From NCBI GenBank assembly GCA_027488195.1, contig JAIYCD010000028.1:1-53706 (forward strand): DNA of 53,706 bases, read 5' to 3'. Source of the DNA: Acetobacteraceae bacterium. Its GTDB lineage: Bacteria > Pseudomonadota > Alphaproteobacteria > Acetobacterales > Acetobacteraceae. Below are positions 1 to 8,407 of this stretch, in pieces; within the stretch, counting starts at the first letter, position 1; each line of letters starts with the position of its first letter. The notes beneath the pieces were generated by a model that had not been told where the DNA came from, did not search any database, and was given only the letters and a program-made list of their open reading frames with translations. Position numbers and translations under genes: made by a program.

Positions 1-95
1 GGAGGTGCTTCTATCGATGCCCTGGAACCCCAGTGGCTCTGGCTCCACAGGCTCCAGCTCAGGAGACATGACGATCGCACACTAACTTTTTGCCC

Positions 96-119
96 GGACC
101 GCTCAATGGGGGCTGGTCA
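96..119. repeat. IS terminal repeat, inner copy
   Basis: This is the inner copy of a 24-bp direct repeat; the outer copy at 144-167 differs at two positions. See the IS end entry. Confidence 0.7.
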
Positions 120-143
120 CGATGGCCCACTAAAATTCAGCCT

Positions 144-167
144 GGATCACTCAATGGGGGCTGGTCA
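144..167. repeat. IS terminal repeat, outer copy
   Basis: This is the outer copy of the 24-bp repeat. Its last base marks the likely junction between the element and the truncated SDR gene. Confidence 0.7.
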
Positions 168-347
168 GTGGAAGGACGCGCGAAGTACCTCAGCCCGCAG
201 TGCTCCAACGAGGTCCTGGCCCTCGCTCTGCGGGATGTCGCAGACATGCACATGCGCGCCCTGCCTTGCGAAGCCGCGCACGATCGCCACACCCAGCCCA
301 CGAGTCCCGCCCGTCACGCAAATGCTACGATCGACATCGTTTGCCAT
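165..347 (-). pseudogene. SDR oxidoreductase, N-terminal fragment cut by an IS
   Basis: The fragment starts MANDVDRS and carries the SDR nucleotide-binding motif TGGTRGLG (about residues 13-20) followed by a beta-alpha-beta pattern, then stops after about 58 residues where a normal SDR would have about 250. The frame breaks at the IS terminus (167), so the active-site YxxxK half is lost. It lies 40 bp downstream of the Bug gene in the same direction and was probably the last gene of the acid-sugar operon. Insertion removed it, and a second intact SDR (7718-8407) may or may not cover its role. Confidence 0.75.
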
Positions 348-387
348 CACGCGCTCACAATGCGCCTGCTCAGCACGGCTGCCCTCC

Positions 388-1365
388 TCACTCGGGCTGG
401 TAGTTGACGCTGCGCAGCAGTTCGGTGGCGCGGGTGATCTCGGAGGCGATGAAGCGCCGCGTGTCCACAATGCTCTCCGTCACCGGTTCCAGGATCTGGC
501 TTCTCAGCCGCTCGATGATGGCCGGCTCGCGCATCGTCTCCTGCATCAGGTCGTTCACGCGCTGGTTGATCTCAGCCGGCGTGCCCTTCGGGGCCCAGAC
601 GCCGTACCAGGATTGGAACTCGAAGCCGGGCAGGCCAGCCTCCGTCACGGTCGGCACGTTCGGCGCCAGGCTCGAGCGCGCTGCCGTCGCGATGCCGAGC
701 GCGCGGACCCGACCATCGGCGGCGGCCGGCAGCAGGGCGAAACTCGGGTCAATGAGCAATTGGGCGTTGCCCGCGATCAGGTCGGTCAGCGCAGGTTGCG
801 TGCCGCGATACGTCACCTGATTGATCTGGACGCCACTGCGGCGCATGAAATCGATGGTCGCGAGGTGCCCGGCCGAACCGAGCGAGGAGAGCGCGAAGTT
901 CCACTCCCGCGGCTGCTCCCTGGCGGCCGCGAGCACCTCGGCCAGTGTGCGCTGCGGGCGCTGGGCGCTCATCACCATGACCAGCGGCGCGGCTGCCGTG
1001 CGGGCCATCACCTCGAGGTCGCGCTGCGGATCGAAGGTCGCCCCGCGCAGGACCAGCGGCATGACCGCGGTGTTGAAGGCAGAGGCAAGCAGGGTGTAGC
1101 CATCCGGCCCCGCCTGAAGAACGGCATTGGTGCCAATCAGGCCGGCGCCGCCGGTGCGGTTTTCGACCACGACGGTAGCGCCGAACTTTTCCTGCAGGCG
1201 TGCCGCCGTCAGCCGCGCCAGCGCGTCATTCGCAGCACCTGGCGGCCAGGGACAGATCACGCGGATCGGCCGTGCACGCGGCCAGGCTTCCTGGGCCTGG
1301 ATGGCAGGCGCGGCCAAGGCAGCAACGCCGCCGGCGGCGGTGGCGAGAAGATGACGACGGTTCAT
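388..1365 (-). CDS. Tripartite tricarboxylate transporter solute-binding protein (Bug/TctC)
   Basis: The product is a periplasmic binding protein of about 325 residues. It begins MNRRHLLATAAGG, a twin-arginine-like export signal cut near AIQAQ. The mature part shows the Bug hallmarks: RPIRVICPWPPGAAND near the N terminus, VVVENRTGGAG, GPDGYTLL and APKGTP. The start at 1365 is chosen because GGAGGG lies 8 nt upstream; a longer frame to 1401 would spoil the signal. It sits between the lyase and the broken SDR, so it probably binds the carboxylate or acid-sugar substrate of this operon. No TctA/TctB membrane genes are in the window, which is common for Bug proteins. The ligand is unknown. Confidence 0.9.
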   Translation of the reverse strand: MNRRHLLATAAGGVAALAAPAIQAQEAWPRARPIRVICPWPPGAANDALARLTAARLQEKFGATVVVENRTGGAGLIGTNAVLQAGPDGYTLLASAFNTAVMPLVLRGATFDPQRDLEVMARTAAAPLVMVMSAQRPQRTLAEVLAAAREQPREWNFALSSLGSAGHLATIDFMRRSGVQINQVTYRGTQPALTDLIAGNAQLLIDPSFALLPAAADGRVRALGIATAARSSLAPNVPTVTEAGLPGFEFQSWYGVWAPKGTPAEINQRVNDLMQETMREPAIIERLRSQILEPVTESIVDTRRFIASEITRATELLRSVNYQPE

Positions 1366-1419
1366 GGTAATTTCCCTCCGAAGGGCTGCACGACGTTGCA
1401 CGCGCCCGGGTTGAAACGA

Positions 1420-2310
1420 TTATCCGCCGAGCAGCGCGCTGCGCTCAACCTCGCTCAGCGGCAGGAGCGGCGGACGCAGGCGATGCCAGGCTTCCTCCCC
1501 GGTGCGGTCCGCGAGCAACGCCTTCAGCGACGCCATCTGCGCGAAGCGCGACGCACGATTGCGCATGGCGACAATGCGCGCCTGCGCGGCCTCCACCTCC
1601 GCCGTCCGGTTGAGGTCGGCAAAGTGGCGGAACACGAAGGCAAGATCGGCAGCGACCAGGTTCGATGTTGCGGTGATGCAGCCCGCGCCCCCCTTGCGCA
1701 GTAGCGGCAGCATCAGCGGGTCGGCCCCCGCCAGCACGGCGAGGCCGGGGAAGGCTTCGACGAGCGCCTCCATGTGCGCGAGGTCGCCGGCGGAATCCTT
1801 GATCCCGCTGAAAGTGCCGGGATAGGCGGCGCGCAGCCGCGCGATCACCGCGAAGGGAATCGGCACCGCCGACATCTGCGGGATGTGATACAGCACGATG
1901 CGCAGGCGCGGATCGGCCAGGCGCTGCACCACCTCGGCATAGGCGGCGAACAGCCCGTCCTCGGTGACGCCCTTGTAGTAGAAGGGCGGCAGCATCACGA
2001 CCGTGGTCACGCCAAGCGACAGCGCGTGCCGGGTCAGCGCCACGGTCTCGCTCAGAGCGGCGACGCCGGTGCCAGGCAGCAGCCGGCCGGGTGCGATACC
2101 AGCGGCGACCACCGCCTCCAGCAGAGCTCGGCGTTCGTCGTTGGCGAAGGAGTTCGCCTCGCCCGTGGTGCCGAGCATCGCGATCCCGTCGCAGCCCTCC
2201 GCCAGCAAGCGCCGGCAATGCGTGACGAACAGCGCGGCATCGGGCGCGCCCTCGGCGGTCACCGGGGTGAGCGCGGCGGAGAACACACCGCGCGGGTGCA
2301 GCGCGGTCAT
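1420..2310 (-). CDS. DapA/NanA-family lyase (dihydrodipicolinate synthase-like aldolase)
   Basis: This 296-residue protein is a class I aldolase of the DapA superfamily, which makes or breaks C-C bonds next to a pyruvate-type carbonyl through a Schiff base. Visible residues are the GTTGE carboxylate-binding loop (47-51), Tyr141 in LYHIP and the Schiff-base lysine Lys171 in GIKDSAGD. YHIP replaces the usual YNxP. The start at 2310 overlaps the stop of the sialidase-like gene as ATGA, so translation is probably coupled. Because it sits beside sialidase-like and acid-sugar genes, it is more likely a sugar-acid or N-acetylneuraminate-type lyase than a lysine biosynthetic enzyme. The exact substrate is not readable from sequence. 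Confidence 0.85.
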   Translation of the reverse strand: MTALHPRGVFSAALTPVTAEGAPDAALFVTHCRRLLAEGCDGIAMLGTTGEANSFANDERRALLEAVVAAGIAPGRLLPGTGVAALSETVALTRHALSLGVTTVVMLPPFYYKGVTEDGLFAAYAEVVQRLADPRLRIVLYHIPQMSAVPIPFAVIARLRAAYPGTFSGIKDSAGDLAHMEALVEAFPGLAVLAGADPLMLPLLRKGGAGCITATSNLVAADLAFVFRHFADLNRTAEVEAAQARIVAMRNRASRFAQMASLKALLADRTGEEAWHRLRPPLLPLSEVERSALLGG

Positions 2311-3488
2311 GCGCCCTCTCCCGCCGCCCAATCCGGGGCGACGCGCACGTATTTAATGGCCTGGCGCCAATAGGTATAGGCGATGTGCAGCACGCCATCC
2401 GGCGTCTGGCACAGCGACGGGTAGGAGAATTCCCGGTTCAGCCGGTCCTTCGAATTGTTGGTCAGGCAGTAGCCGTCGCCGGTCTCGAGGTTGCGCCGCA
2501 CCGGCCACGTCCTGCCGTGGTCGGTGGACAGCGCCAGCGTCATCGGTGCACGCGGCGCGCCCCAGAAGGCGCTGCGGCCCGAGGGCGGCGCGGCGGGGGC
2601 GAGGTCCTCACCGCCGATATCGTCGTAGAGCGACAGGCGCCGGCCGGTCGCATCCGCCTCGCTCGAATGGTTGTAGACGATGGCGAGCCGGCCATCGGCG
2701 AGGCGCGTCGCCATCACGGACGAGTTGTTGTTGGGCAGTTCGGTGGGTTCCGGCGTGGACCAGCTTCGGCCACCATCCGAAGACTGGCTGCGATAGACCC
2801 GATCCGCCCAGCGGCTGCGATAGAACGCCGCCAGCGTGCCGTCGCGCAAATCGACGATGCTCATATGCACGCAGCCCGTGCTGCCGGGTACGGCAATCTC
2901 CCTCCAGGTGGCGCCGGCATCGGCGGAAATCATCACCGAGCTGGTGTCGAGATCACCGGTCCAGGCGCCCACTGGCGGCTTGGTGCAGCGCCAAATCGGC
3001 AGCAGCCAATCGCCATTGTCCAGCGCCACGATGGGGCTGCGGATAAAGGTGCCGAAACCGGGCTGCTCGCCGAACAGCGTCTCGATCGGCCCCCAGCTCC
3101 TGCCGCCATCGGCCGAGATGCGGCGGCGGATGATGGCGGTGTCCTGGTTGCCGGAAATCTGTGCCGTCCACAGCAGCCACAACCGGCCATCGGGCGCGTT
3201 GAACAGCAGCGGGTTCTGCTCAGATCGCGTCGGGTCGTCGGACAGCCGCACCGCCTGAGACCAGCGATCAGCCCCGGCGACGAGGCGTGAGAAATGCACG
3301 GAGATGTCGGGCACGCCTTCCTGCGTGCCGCCGAACCACACGCAGCCCATATCTCCGCCGGGCAGCGGCAGCAGGAAGGCCGCGTGATTCTGCACGCAGG
3401 GGGTCGGGATGAAGGCCTCGATGCGCGCGGCGTCGCCCGGCGCTTGGGCCAGGGTCTCGGGGCGGTCGATCACGCCAGCGTCAGGCAT
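2307..3488 (-). CDS. Sialidase-like BNR/Asp-box protein
   Basis: This 393-residue protein has four Asp boxes of the form SxDxGxxW (SADGGRSW, SADAGATW, SSDGGRSW, STDHGRTW), the repeat of six-bladed propeller sialidases. The C-terminal stretch FSYPSLCQTPDGVLHIAYTY is typical of the BNR_2 exo-alpha-sialidase family. No signal peptide is visible, so the protein is probably cytoplasmic and would act on an imported compound; the canonical FRIP motif of secreted sialidases was not found. GAGGAAA precedes the ATG at 3488. It overlaps the lyase gene by ATGA and follows the alcohol dehydrogenase by 10 bp. True sialidase activity is uncertain; many family members have other glycan or sugar-acid substrates. 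Confidence 0.8.
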   Translation of the reverse strand: MPDAGVIDRPETLAQAPGDAARIEAFIPTPCVQNHAAFLLPLPGGDMGCVWFGGTQEGVPDISVHFSRLVAGADRWSQAVRLSDDPTRSEQNPLLFNAPDGRLWLLWTAQISGNQDTAIIRRRISADGGRSWGPIETLFGEQPGFGTFIRSPIVALDNGDWLLPIWRCTKPPVGAWTGDLDTSSVMISADAGATWREIAVPGSTGCVHMSIVDLRDGTLAAFYRSRWADRVYRSQSSDGGRSWSTPEPTELPNNNSSVMATRLADGRLAIVYNHSSEADATGRRLSLYDDIGGEDLAPAAPPSGRSAFWGAPRAPMTLALSTDHGRTWPVRRNLETGDGYCLTNNSKDRLNREFSYPSLCQTPDGVLHIAYTYWRQAIKYVRVAPDWAAGEGA

Positions 3489-3498
3489 GGGTGTTTCC

Positions 3499-4620
3499 TC
3501 AAAAGGCCGCGCGATACAGAGCGAGGATGTCCTCGCGACTCATCTCGCGCGGGTTGTTGTCGAGCAGGCGGCGAATGGCATGGGCTTCCGTCGCCATGAT
3601 GGGCAGATCATCCCCGGGCACACCGAGCGCCGAGAGCCGCATCTCGATGCCGAGCGCGGCACACCAGCGATGGCTCGCCGCCAGGACATCGCGCGCACCG
3701 CCGAGGCCGAGTGCCTCCAGCACCAGCGCCGTCTTTTCCGGCATCGCCGACGCATTGAAGGCCAGGGTGTGCGGGAAGATCACCGCGCAGGCCAGGCCAT
3801 GCGCGATGTGGTGCCGCGTGCCCAGCGGATAGGCCACCGCGTGCCCCGCCGTGGTGTTCACCGGCCCCAGGCAGAACCCGCCATAGAGCGATGCGAGAGC
3901 GAGGCCCGCCCTCGCTTCACGGTCCCCGCCATCGGCCACGGCGCGCGGCAGGAAGCGGCCAACGAGGCGGATGCCCTCCAGCGCATAGATATCGATCAGC
4001 GGATGCGCGCGGCGGCTGGTGAAGGCCTCCGCGCAATGCGCCAGCGCGTCAACACCGGTCGCGGCCGTCACCGCAGCGGGCACGCTCAGCGTCAGGTCGG
4101 GATCCACCACCGCGAGGTCGGCGATCATGTGACGGCTCTGCACCGCGAGCTTGTTCTGCGTCGCGGGGTCGGTCACCAATGCGCGCGAACCGGCCTCGCT
4201 ACCGGTGCCCGAGGTGGTCGAAACCTGCGCCAGCAAGACGCGGCGGCCAGCGACCTTCTCCGGCCCGACCACCTCGTGCAGGGTCTGCCCGCTCCCCGGG
4301 AGCACGGCCACCAGCTTGGCGAGGTCCATCGCGCTTCCGCCGCCAAAGCCCACGACCAGTTGCGGCTGCACTCGCTCGGCCAGCGCCAGCGCAGCGTCGA
4401 GGTTCGGGATATCCGGCTCGGGCTTCACCGCCCCGAACACCGTCACCTCGCCCGGCAGTCCCAGCAGGTCGACCCGCGCCGCGTTGAAGCCACCGGCGAT
4501 GACAAGGCTGCGCGTGATGCCCTTTTCGCGCGCCCAGGCGCTTATGGCGGCAACCTGGCCGGGGCCGAAGGCAAGGCGCGCCGGGCGATCAATCTCGATG
4601 GGACGCAGCAGGTCGGTCAT
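3499..4620 (-). CDS. Iron-containing alcohol dehydrogenase / maleylacetate reductase family
   Basis: This 373-residue NAD(P)-dependent dehydrogenase of the group III family has the GGGSAMD nucleotide-binding motif near residues 94-100, STTSGTGSEA in the middle, and metal-ligand regions GVDALAHCAEAF and TAGHAVAYPLGTRHHIAHG that supply the conserved Asp and His residues. The start at 4620 overlaps the pdxA2 stop as ATGA. In this operon it could oxidise a hydroxyl of a sugar acid, or reduce the aldehyde released by the lyase. The choice between alcohol dehydrogenase and maleylacetate reductase cannot be settled; no ring-cleavage genes are nearby, which argues against the latter. Confidence 0.88.
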   Translation of the reverse strand: MTDLLRPIEIDRPARLAFGPGQVAAISAWAREKGITRSLVIAGGFNAARVDLLGLPGEVTVFGAVKPEPDIPNLDAALALAERVQPQLVVGFGGGSAMDLAKLVAVLPGSGQTLHEVVGPEKVAGRRVLLAQVSTTSGTGSEAGSRALVTDPATQNKLAVQSRHMIADLAVVDPDLTLSVPAAVTAATGVDALAHCAEAFTSRRAHPLIDIYALEGIRLVGRFLPRAVADGGDREARAGLALASLYGGFCLGPVNTTAGHAVAYPLGTRHHIAHGLACAVIFPHTLAFNASAMPEKTALVLEALGLGGARDVLAASHRWCAALGIEMRLSALGVPGDDLPIMATEAHAIRRLLDNNPREMSREDILALYRAAF

Positions 4621-5663
4621 GCGGCGGCTTTCGTGGCGAGGGCGCGGTGCGCGGCGAGCAGTTCTGCATATTCGATCGCCTCGATCAGGCTGCGCTCGCT
4701 GGCGATGCCCTGGCCCGCGATGTCGAAAGCGGTGCCGTGGTCAACAGAGGTGCGGATCACGGGCAGGCCGAGGGTGATATTCACGCCCGATAGCGCATCC
4801 CACTTCCCGGTCGCAGGATCGACATGGAAGCCCAGCAGCTTCACCGGGATGTGCCCCTGGTCGTGATACATCGCGACCACGGCGTCGAACTGCCCGGCGC
4901 GCAGCTTCACGAAGACCGTGTCGCCCGGCACCGGGCCGGTGACGTGCATGCCATCGGCCACGGCCTGCGCGATGGTGGGCACCACCACGTCGATATCCTG
5001 CCGGCCGAACAGCCCGCCCTCGCCCGCATGCGGGTTCAGCGCGGCGACAGCGATGTGAGGCCTCGCGATGCCGAGGCCGCGCAGCGCAGCTTCCGTCAGA
5101 TCCAGCACGAGGCGGATGCGCTCGGGCGTGACGCGCTTGGGCACATCCTCCAACGCGCAATGGGTGGTGACGTGGCTGACGCGCATGTTGCCATGCGCCA
5201 ACAACATCACGCTGCCCTTCACGCCAGTGAGTTCCGCCAGCATCTCGGTATGGCCGGCATAGTGATAGCCGGCCTTGTTCAGCGCCTCCTTGTTCAGCGG
5301 TGCCGTGACGATGGCGCCGACCCGCCCGGATTGCGCCAGGCGCACGCCATGCTCGATCGCCAGATAGGCGAAGCGACCACCATCGGCACTCAGCACGCCC
5401 GGCAGGATCGGCGCGCCTTCCGGGCCGGCCTGGAGGAAGGCCAAAGCCGGCCAGTCGCGCTGTTCTGTCGTCACCCCGGGGAAGGCGAGCCCGGGCGCCA
5501 GTGCGAGGCGTGCTCGCTCCAGCGCGGTGCCGCTGCCGATCACGAGCAGACGCAGCGCGCCGGCATCTATGCGCTCGCGCAGCGTAGCGCAGGCCTTGAC
5601 GATGATCTCGGGGCCGATGCCCGCGGGATCCCCCATGGTGATGGCGAGGTGGGGCGTCGTCAT
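4617..5663 (-). CDS. pdxA2: PdxA2-type 4-phospho-sugar-acid dehydrogenase/decarboxylase
   Basis: This 348-residue protein is homologous to 4-hydroxythreonine-4-phosphate dehydrogenase. It has ITMGDPAGIGPE at the N terminus and metal-binding histidines in VTTHCALEDVPKRV, AMYHDQGHIPVK and SVDHGTAFD. In published acid-sugar pathways PdxA2 acts after a DUF1537 kinase: it oxidises and decarboxylates four-carbon acid-sugar 4-phosphates to dihydroxyacetone phosphate. The adjoining kinase gene, overlapping by ATGA, supports that role here rather than vitamin B6 synthesis. The length matches the family. The stereochemistry of the substrate cannot be told. Confidence 0.88.
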   Translation of the reverse strand: MTTPHLAITMGDPAGIGPEIIVKACATLRERIDAGALRLLVIGSGTALERARLALAPGLAFPGVTTEQRDWPALAFLQAGPEGAPILPGVLSADGGRFAYLAIEHGVRLAQSGRVGAIVTAPLNKEALNKAGYHYAGHTEMLAELTGVKGSVMLLAHGNMRVSHVTTHCALEDVPKRVTPERIRLVLDLTEAALRGLGIARPHIAVAALNPHAGEGGLFGRQDIDVVVPTIAQAVADGMHVTGPVPGDTVFVKLRAGQFDAVVAMYHDQGHIPVKLLGFHVDPATGKWDALSGVNITLGLPVIRTSVDHGTAFDIAGQGIASERSLIEAIEYAELLAAHRALATKAAA

Positions 5664-6772
5664 GCAGAAATGCTCCAGGGTGTCAGGGCGCGGTTGTTCA
5701 GCAGGTCACGCCACAATGTGTCATTGCCGAAGGCACCGGACTTCGAGACGACGGTGACACCGTCCCAAGCGCCGCCGCGCAACACCGAGCGCGGCACGCC
5801 AGGCTGAACAATGCCTACCGCTTCCAGCCCCCGCGCGCCGACCGCAGCGCAGATCGCGCGCAGCGTCTCTCCGCCCGCCGCGATGAGCGTGCCGGGCGGC
5901 GGCAGTCGTTGCGTGAGCCCCGCCATCGCCGCGGCGATGCGTCGCGCGGCGTCGGCGCGGTCGAGGCCATCGGACAGCGCGACGCGCACCATCGCCACAC
6001 CAGCCTTGTCCATCATGCACGCAACACGCGCAGCATCCGGTTGGTCGCCGGCCACGATGCTGATGGCGCAGTCACCGCAGGCGGTGATCTGCCGCGCCGT
6101 CACCGCCTGGTCGGAGCCAAACAGACCCAGTACCGGGCCATGCAGCGCCGTGCTGGCCTCTGCAGTCGCGGTGTCGGCCAGCGCTCGCGCCAGGCCGCCA
6201 CTGCCGCACCACAACACCGGCCCCGACGCGGCGCGACCGAGTGCGACGATACCGGCAAGGTCCGCGTCCTCCTCCACATCGAAGACCGACAGGCCGGGCG
6301 GCAGAGGCGCTGAAGGATGACCTCGTCGCGCCTGCAATCCTGCCGCGGCGAGCAAGGCATTCAGGTCGGGCGCGACGCTTTCGGGCGCCCCGCTAGCTTG
6401 CCGCACCAGCACGCGGCCGCCGCGCGTGATGCGCCCCTGCGCGGGAAAGGCGGGGGCGAGCACGACGTGTCGCCAGTCACCGACTGCCATGCAGGTGGCC
6501 AACTCTGCCGCAACATGGCCGCGCAGCAGGCTATCGATTTTCTTGAAGGCGATGTCCGCGCCGCACAGCATTGGCGCGAGCATGTGCAGCCTCGCGACCG
6601 CACCATCGTGCGAGGCTTCCCGCGTGCCGGCATCGATCGCGAGACTGCCCGCCACGTCAACGTCATCCGTCCAGCGCAGCGGCACCGGGCCACACAGCCC
6701 GGTCAGCTCGGCCGCGGAGTCCAGCGCGCCGGTCAGGTCGTCAGCGATCAGGCGCAGCACTGGCCGGGTCAT
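5660..6772 (-). CDS. Four-carbon acid-sugar kinase (DUF1537 family)
   Basis: This 370-residue ATP-dependent kinase phosphorylates sugar acids such as erythronate or threonate at C4 in characterised relatives. Motifs seen are ADDLTGALD at residues 10-18, KKIDSLLRG in the N-terminal substrate domain, and in the C-terminal ATP domain AAGGETLRAIC and the terminal SKSGAFGNDT. It is shorter than many family members (about 420) but both domains are present. The start overlaps the iclR stop as ATGA and its stop overlaps pdxA2, so iclR, kinase and pdxA2 look like one transcript. The pair kinase plus PdxA2 is the best functional clue in this operon. Confidence 0.88.
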   Translation of the reverse strand: MTRPVLRLIADDLTGALDSAAELTGLCGPVPLRWTDDVDVAGSLAIDAGTREASHDGAVARLHMLAPMLCGADIAFKKIDSLLRGHVAAELATCMAVGDWRHVVLAPAFPAQGRITRGGRVLVRQASGAPESVAPDLNALLAAAGLQARRGHPSAPLPPGLSVFDVEEDADLAGIVALGRAASGPVLWCGSGGLARALADTATAEASTALHGPVLGLFGSDQAVTARQITACGDCAISIVAGDQPDAARVACMMDKAGVAMVRVALSDGLDRADAARRIAAAMAGLTQRLPPPGTLIAAGGETLRAICAAVGARGLEAVGIVQPGVPRSVLRGGAWDGVTVVSKSGAFGNDTLWRDLLNNRALTPWSISA

Positions 6773-7596
6773 CGCATCGTCCCGCCAGGCCCGATGGTGC
6801 CGAGCGACAAACGCAGCGCGGTGCCAAGCTCCTCCGCCAGGGCGCGGGCGCGCGGCGCGGTCTGGGTGATGAAATCGGGTAGCGCCAGCCGGCCGCCGCC
6901 AATAGTCAGGCTCACCCCGGCCGCCGGCGCGCCATGCGCATCAAGCACCGGGGCCGCGACGGTGCGCAGGCCGTAGGCGTTTTCGCCATCCGAGACCGCG
7001 TAGCCGCAGGCGCGCACCGCATCCAGCCGCTCCAGCAACGCATCGAGGTCCGTCAAAGTGCGGTCGGACAGCTTCACCCGCGGCACGCTTTCGAGTTGCG
7101 CGACCTGCTCGTCGCGCGGCAGCCAGGCCAGGATCGCCTGGCCCAAGGCGGTGGCATAGGCGCCGATGCGCGTGCCGGGGCGGCGCACAACACCATGGTG
7201 CTCCAGCCCCGCCTCGACACGAGCGAGGTAGATCACCTCCCCCTTCTCCAGCACGCCGAGGGAGCCGGCATCGGCCACGGCCGGAACCAGTTCGCGCAGC
7301 AGCGGAAGGGCATGCGTGGGCAGGTCGCCGGCCGAGAGCGCGGCGTAGCCAAGCTCAAGGCACTTCAGCGTCAGCCGGAAGCGCCGCCCTTCCGGCACGG
7401 GGCGCAGGTAGCCGAGATCGACCAGGGTGTGAATCAGGCGGAAGGCAGTGCCGCGGTCATGCCCGCTCAATCCTGCGACTTCGGCGACAGTCAACTCGGG
7501 ACGCCCGGGCCCGAAGGCCTTAAGCACCGCGAAGGCCTTCGCGACAGACTGCACCAGGTTCTTGGGGTTCTCGACTCGACCCCCTGTGCCGTCCAC
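6769..7596 (-). CDS. IclR-family transcriptional regulator
   Basis: This protein of about 275 residues has an N-terminal winged helix (NLVQSVAKAFAVLKAFGPG, then LTVAEVAGLSGHDRGTAFRL as the recognition region) and the IclR effector domain with GTRIGAYATALGQAILAWLP. The GTG start at 7596 is chosen because GGGGAG lies 8 nt upstream and the product then has family length; the frame runs open to 7854 without reason. It is the first gene of the minus-strand operon and is divergent from the SDR gene at 7718. It probably represses or activates this operon through the palindrome at 7630-7643, responding to a pathway metabolite. Confidence 0.9.
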   Translation of the reverse strand: MDGTGGRVENPKNLVQSVAKAFAVLKAFGPGRPELTVAEVAGLSGHDRGTAFRLIHTLVDLGYLRPVPEGRRFRLTLKCLELGYAALSAGDLPTHALPLLRELVPAVADAGSLGVLEKGEVIYLARVEAGLEHHGVVRRPGTRIGAYATALGQAILAWLPRDEQVAQLESVPRVKLSDRTLTDLDALLERLDAVRACGYAVSDGENAYGLRTVAAPVLDAHGAPAAGVSLTIGGGRLALPDFITQTAPRARALAEELGTALRLSLGTIGPGGTMR

Positions 7597-7629
7597 CGCT
7601 GACTCTCCCCTTCGCACATGATCGGATTG

Positions 7630-7643
7630 CGAACACTTGTTCG
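7630..7643. promoter_or_regulatory. Palindrome in the iclR/SDR intergenic region, likely IclR operator
   Basis: The sequence CGAACA-CT-TGTTCG is a perfect 6-bp inverted repeat with a 2-nt spacer. It lies 34 bp upstream of the iclR start and 74 bp upstream of the divergent SDR start, in the AT-richer part of the intergenic region. Autoregulating IclR proteins often bind such short palindromes; the assignment is inferred from position. Confidence 0.55.
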
Positions 7644-7717
7644 TTTTGTAGGGACTCGTTATCTGGTGCTCACCCGCCCTGTCAAGCGGATCGCATGAGC
7701 CAAGGAGATAACGCCGC

Positions 7718-8407
7718 GTGACACCAGAATCAGCCGAGAGGCACGCCATCGTCACCGGCGCCAGCTCCGGCATTGGTGCAGCCCTCGTCGCGCGGCTGCT
7801 GCGGGAAGGCTGGCGGGTCACTGGCCTCAGCCGCACCGATCCCGGCCTGGCCAATGCCCGTTACATGCACCGCGCAGTGGATCTGCTCGACGCAACGGCT
7901 CTGTCCGCCGCGGTGGCAGACCTGAGCCCCACCGCCTTCGTGCACGCCGCAGGCCTGATGCGCGGCGGCGTGGTGGGCGCGCTGGATGCGGAGGCGGGGC
8001 GTATGCTGTGGCGCCTGCATGTCGAAGCGGCGTCGCTGCTGGCGGACCTGCTGGTGACGCGCATGCCGGATGGCGGACGCGTTGTGCTGCTCGGCAGCCG
8101 CACCGCCGCGGGATCGGCCGGGCGCAGCCAATACGCCGCAACCAAGGCCGCGCTGGTTGCCATGGCACGATCCTGGGCGATCGAGCTCGCGCCGCGCGGC
8201 ATCACGGTGAATGTCGTCGCACCCGCAGCGACCGACACGCCGATGCTGCGTGACCCGGCGCGCAGCGCCGTGGCGCCGAAGCTGCCGCCGATCGGGCGCT
8301 ACATTAGCCCGGAAGAGGTCGCGGCGCTGACGGCCTTCCTGCTCGGCCCAGAGGCTGGCGCGATCACCGGCCAGCAGATGCTGATCTGCGGCGGCAGTTC
8401 GCTGTGA
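7718..8407 (+). CDS. Short-chain dehydrogenase/reductase (SDR)
   Basis: This 229-residue classical SDR has the cofactor motif TGASSGIG near residue 13, a truncated NAG-like HAAG motif, the catalytic serine in LLGSRTAAGS and YAATK as the catalytic YxxxK. It ends GQQMLICGGSSL, typical of NAD(P)-dependent SDRs. The GTG start at 7718 has AAGGAG 9-14 nt upstream. Its divergent position from iclR suggests shared control and a role in oxidising the sugar acid, for example the 3-dehydrogenase step that feeds kinase and PdxA2 in known acid-sugar pathways. That role is inferred. Confidence 0.88.
   Translation: MTPESAERHAIVTGASSGIGAALVARLLREGWRVTGLSRTDPGLANARYMHRAVDLLDATALSAAVADLSPTAFVHAAGLMRGGVVGALDAEAGRMLWRLHVEAASLLADLLVTRMPDGGRVVLLGSRTAAGSAGRSQYAATKAALVAMARSWAIELAPRGITVNVVAPAATDTPMLRDPARSAVAPKLPPIGRYISPEEVAALTAFLLGPEAGAITGQQMLICGGSSL

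Larger units (their letters stand above)
1..167. mobile_element. End of an insertion sequence with duplicated terminal repeat
   Basis: Two 24-bp direct repeats (96-119 and 144-167) match at 22 of 24 positions, share the core CTCAATGGGGGCTGGTCA and lie 48 bp apart. The outer copy ends in CA at 167, exactly where the SDR homology of the neighbouring gene stops. Multiple short repeats at a terminus and a terminal CA/TG are typical of IS21-family ends, so I read this as the inner-to-outer right end of such an element whose transposase genes lie off the window. The short open frames in 1-85 are too short to identify. The family assignment is an inference. Confidence 0.55.
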
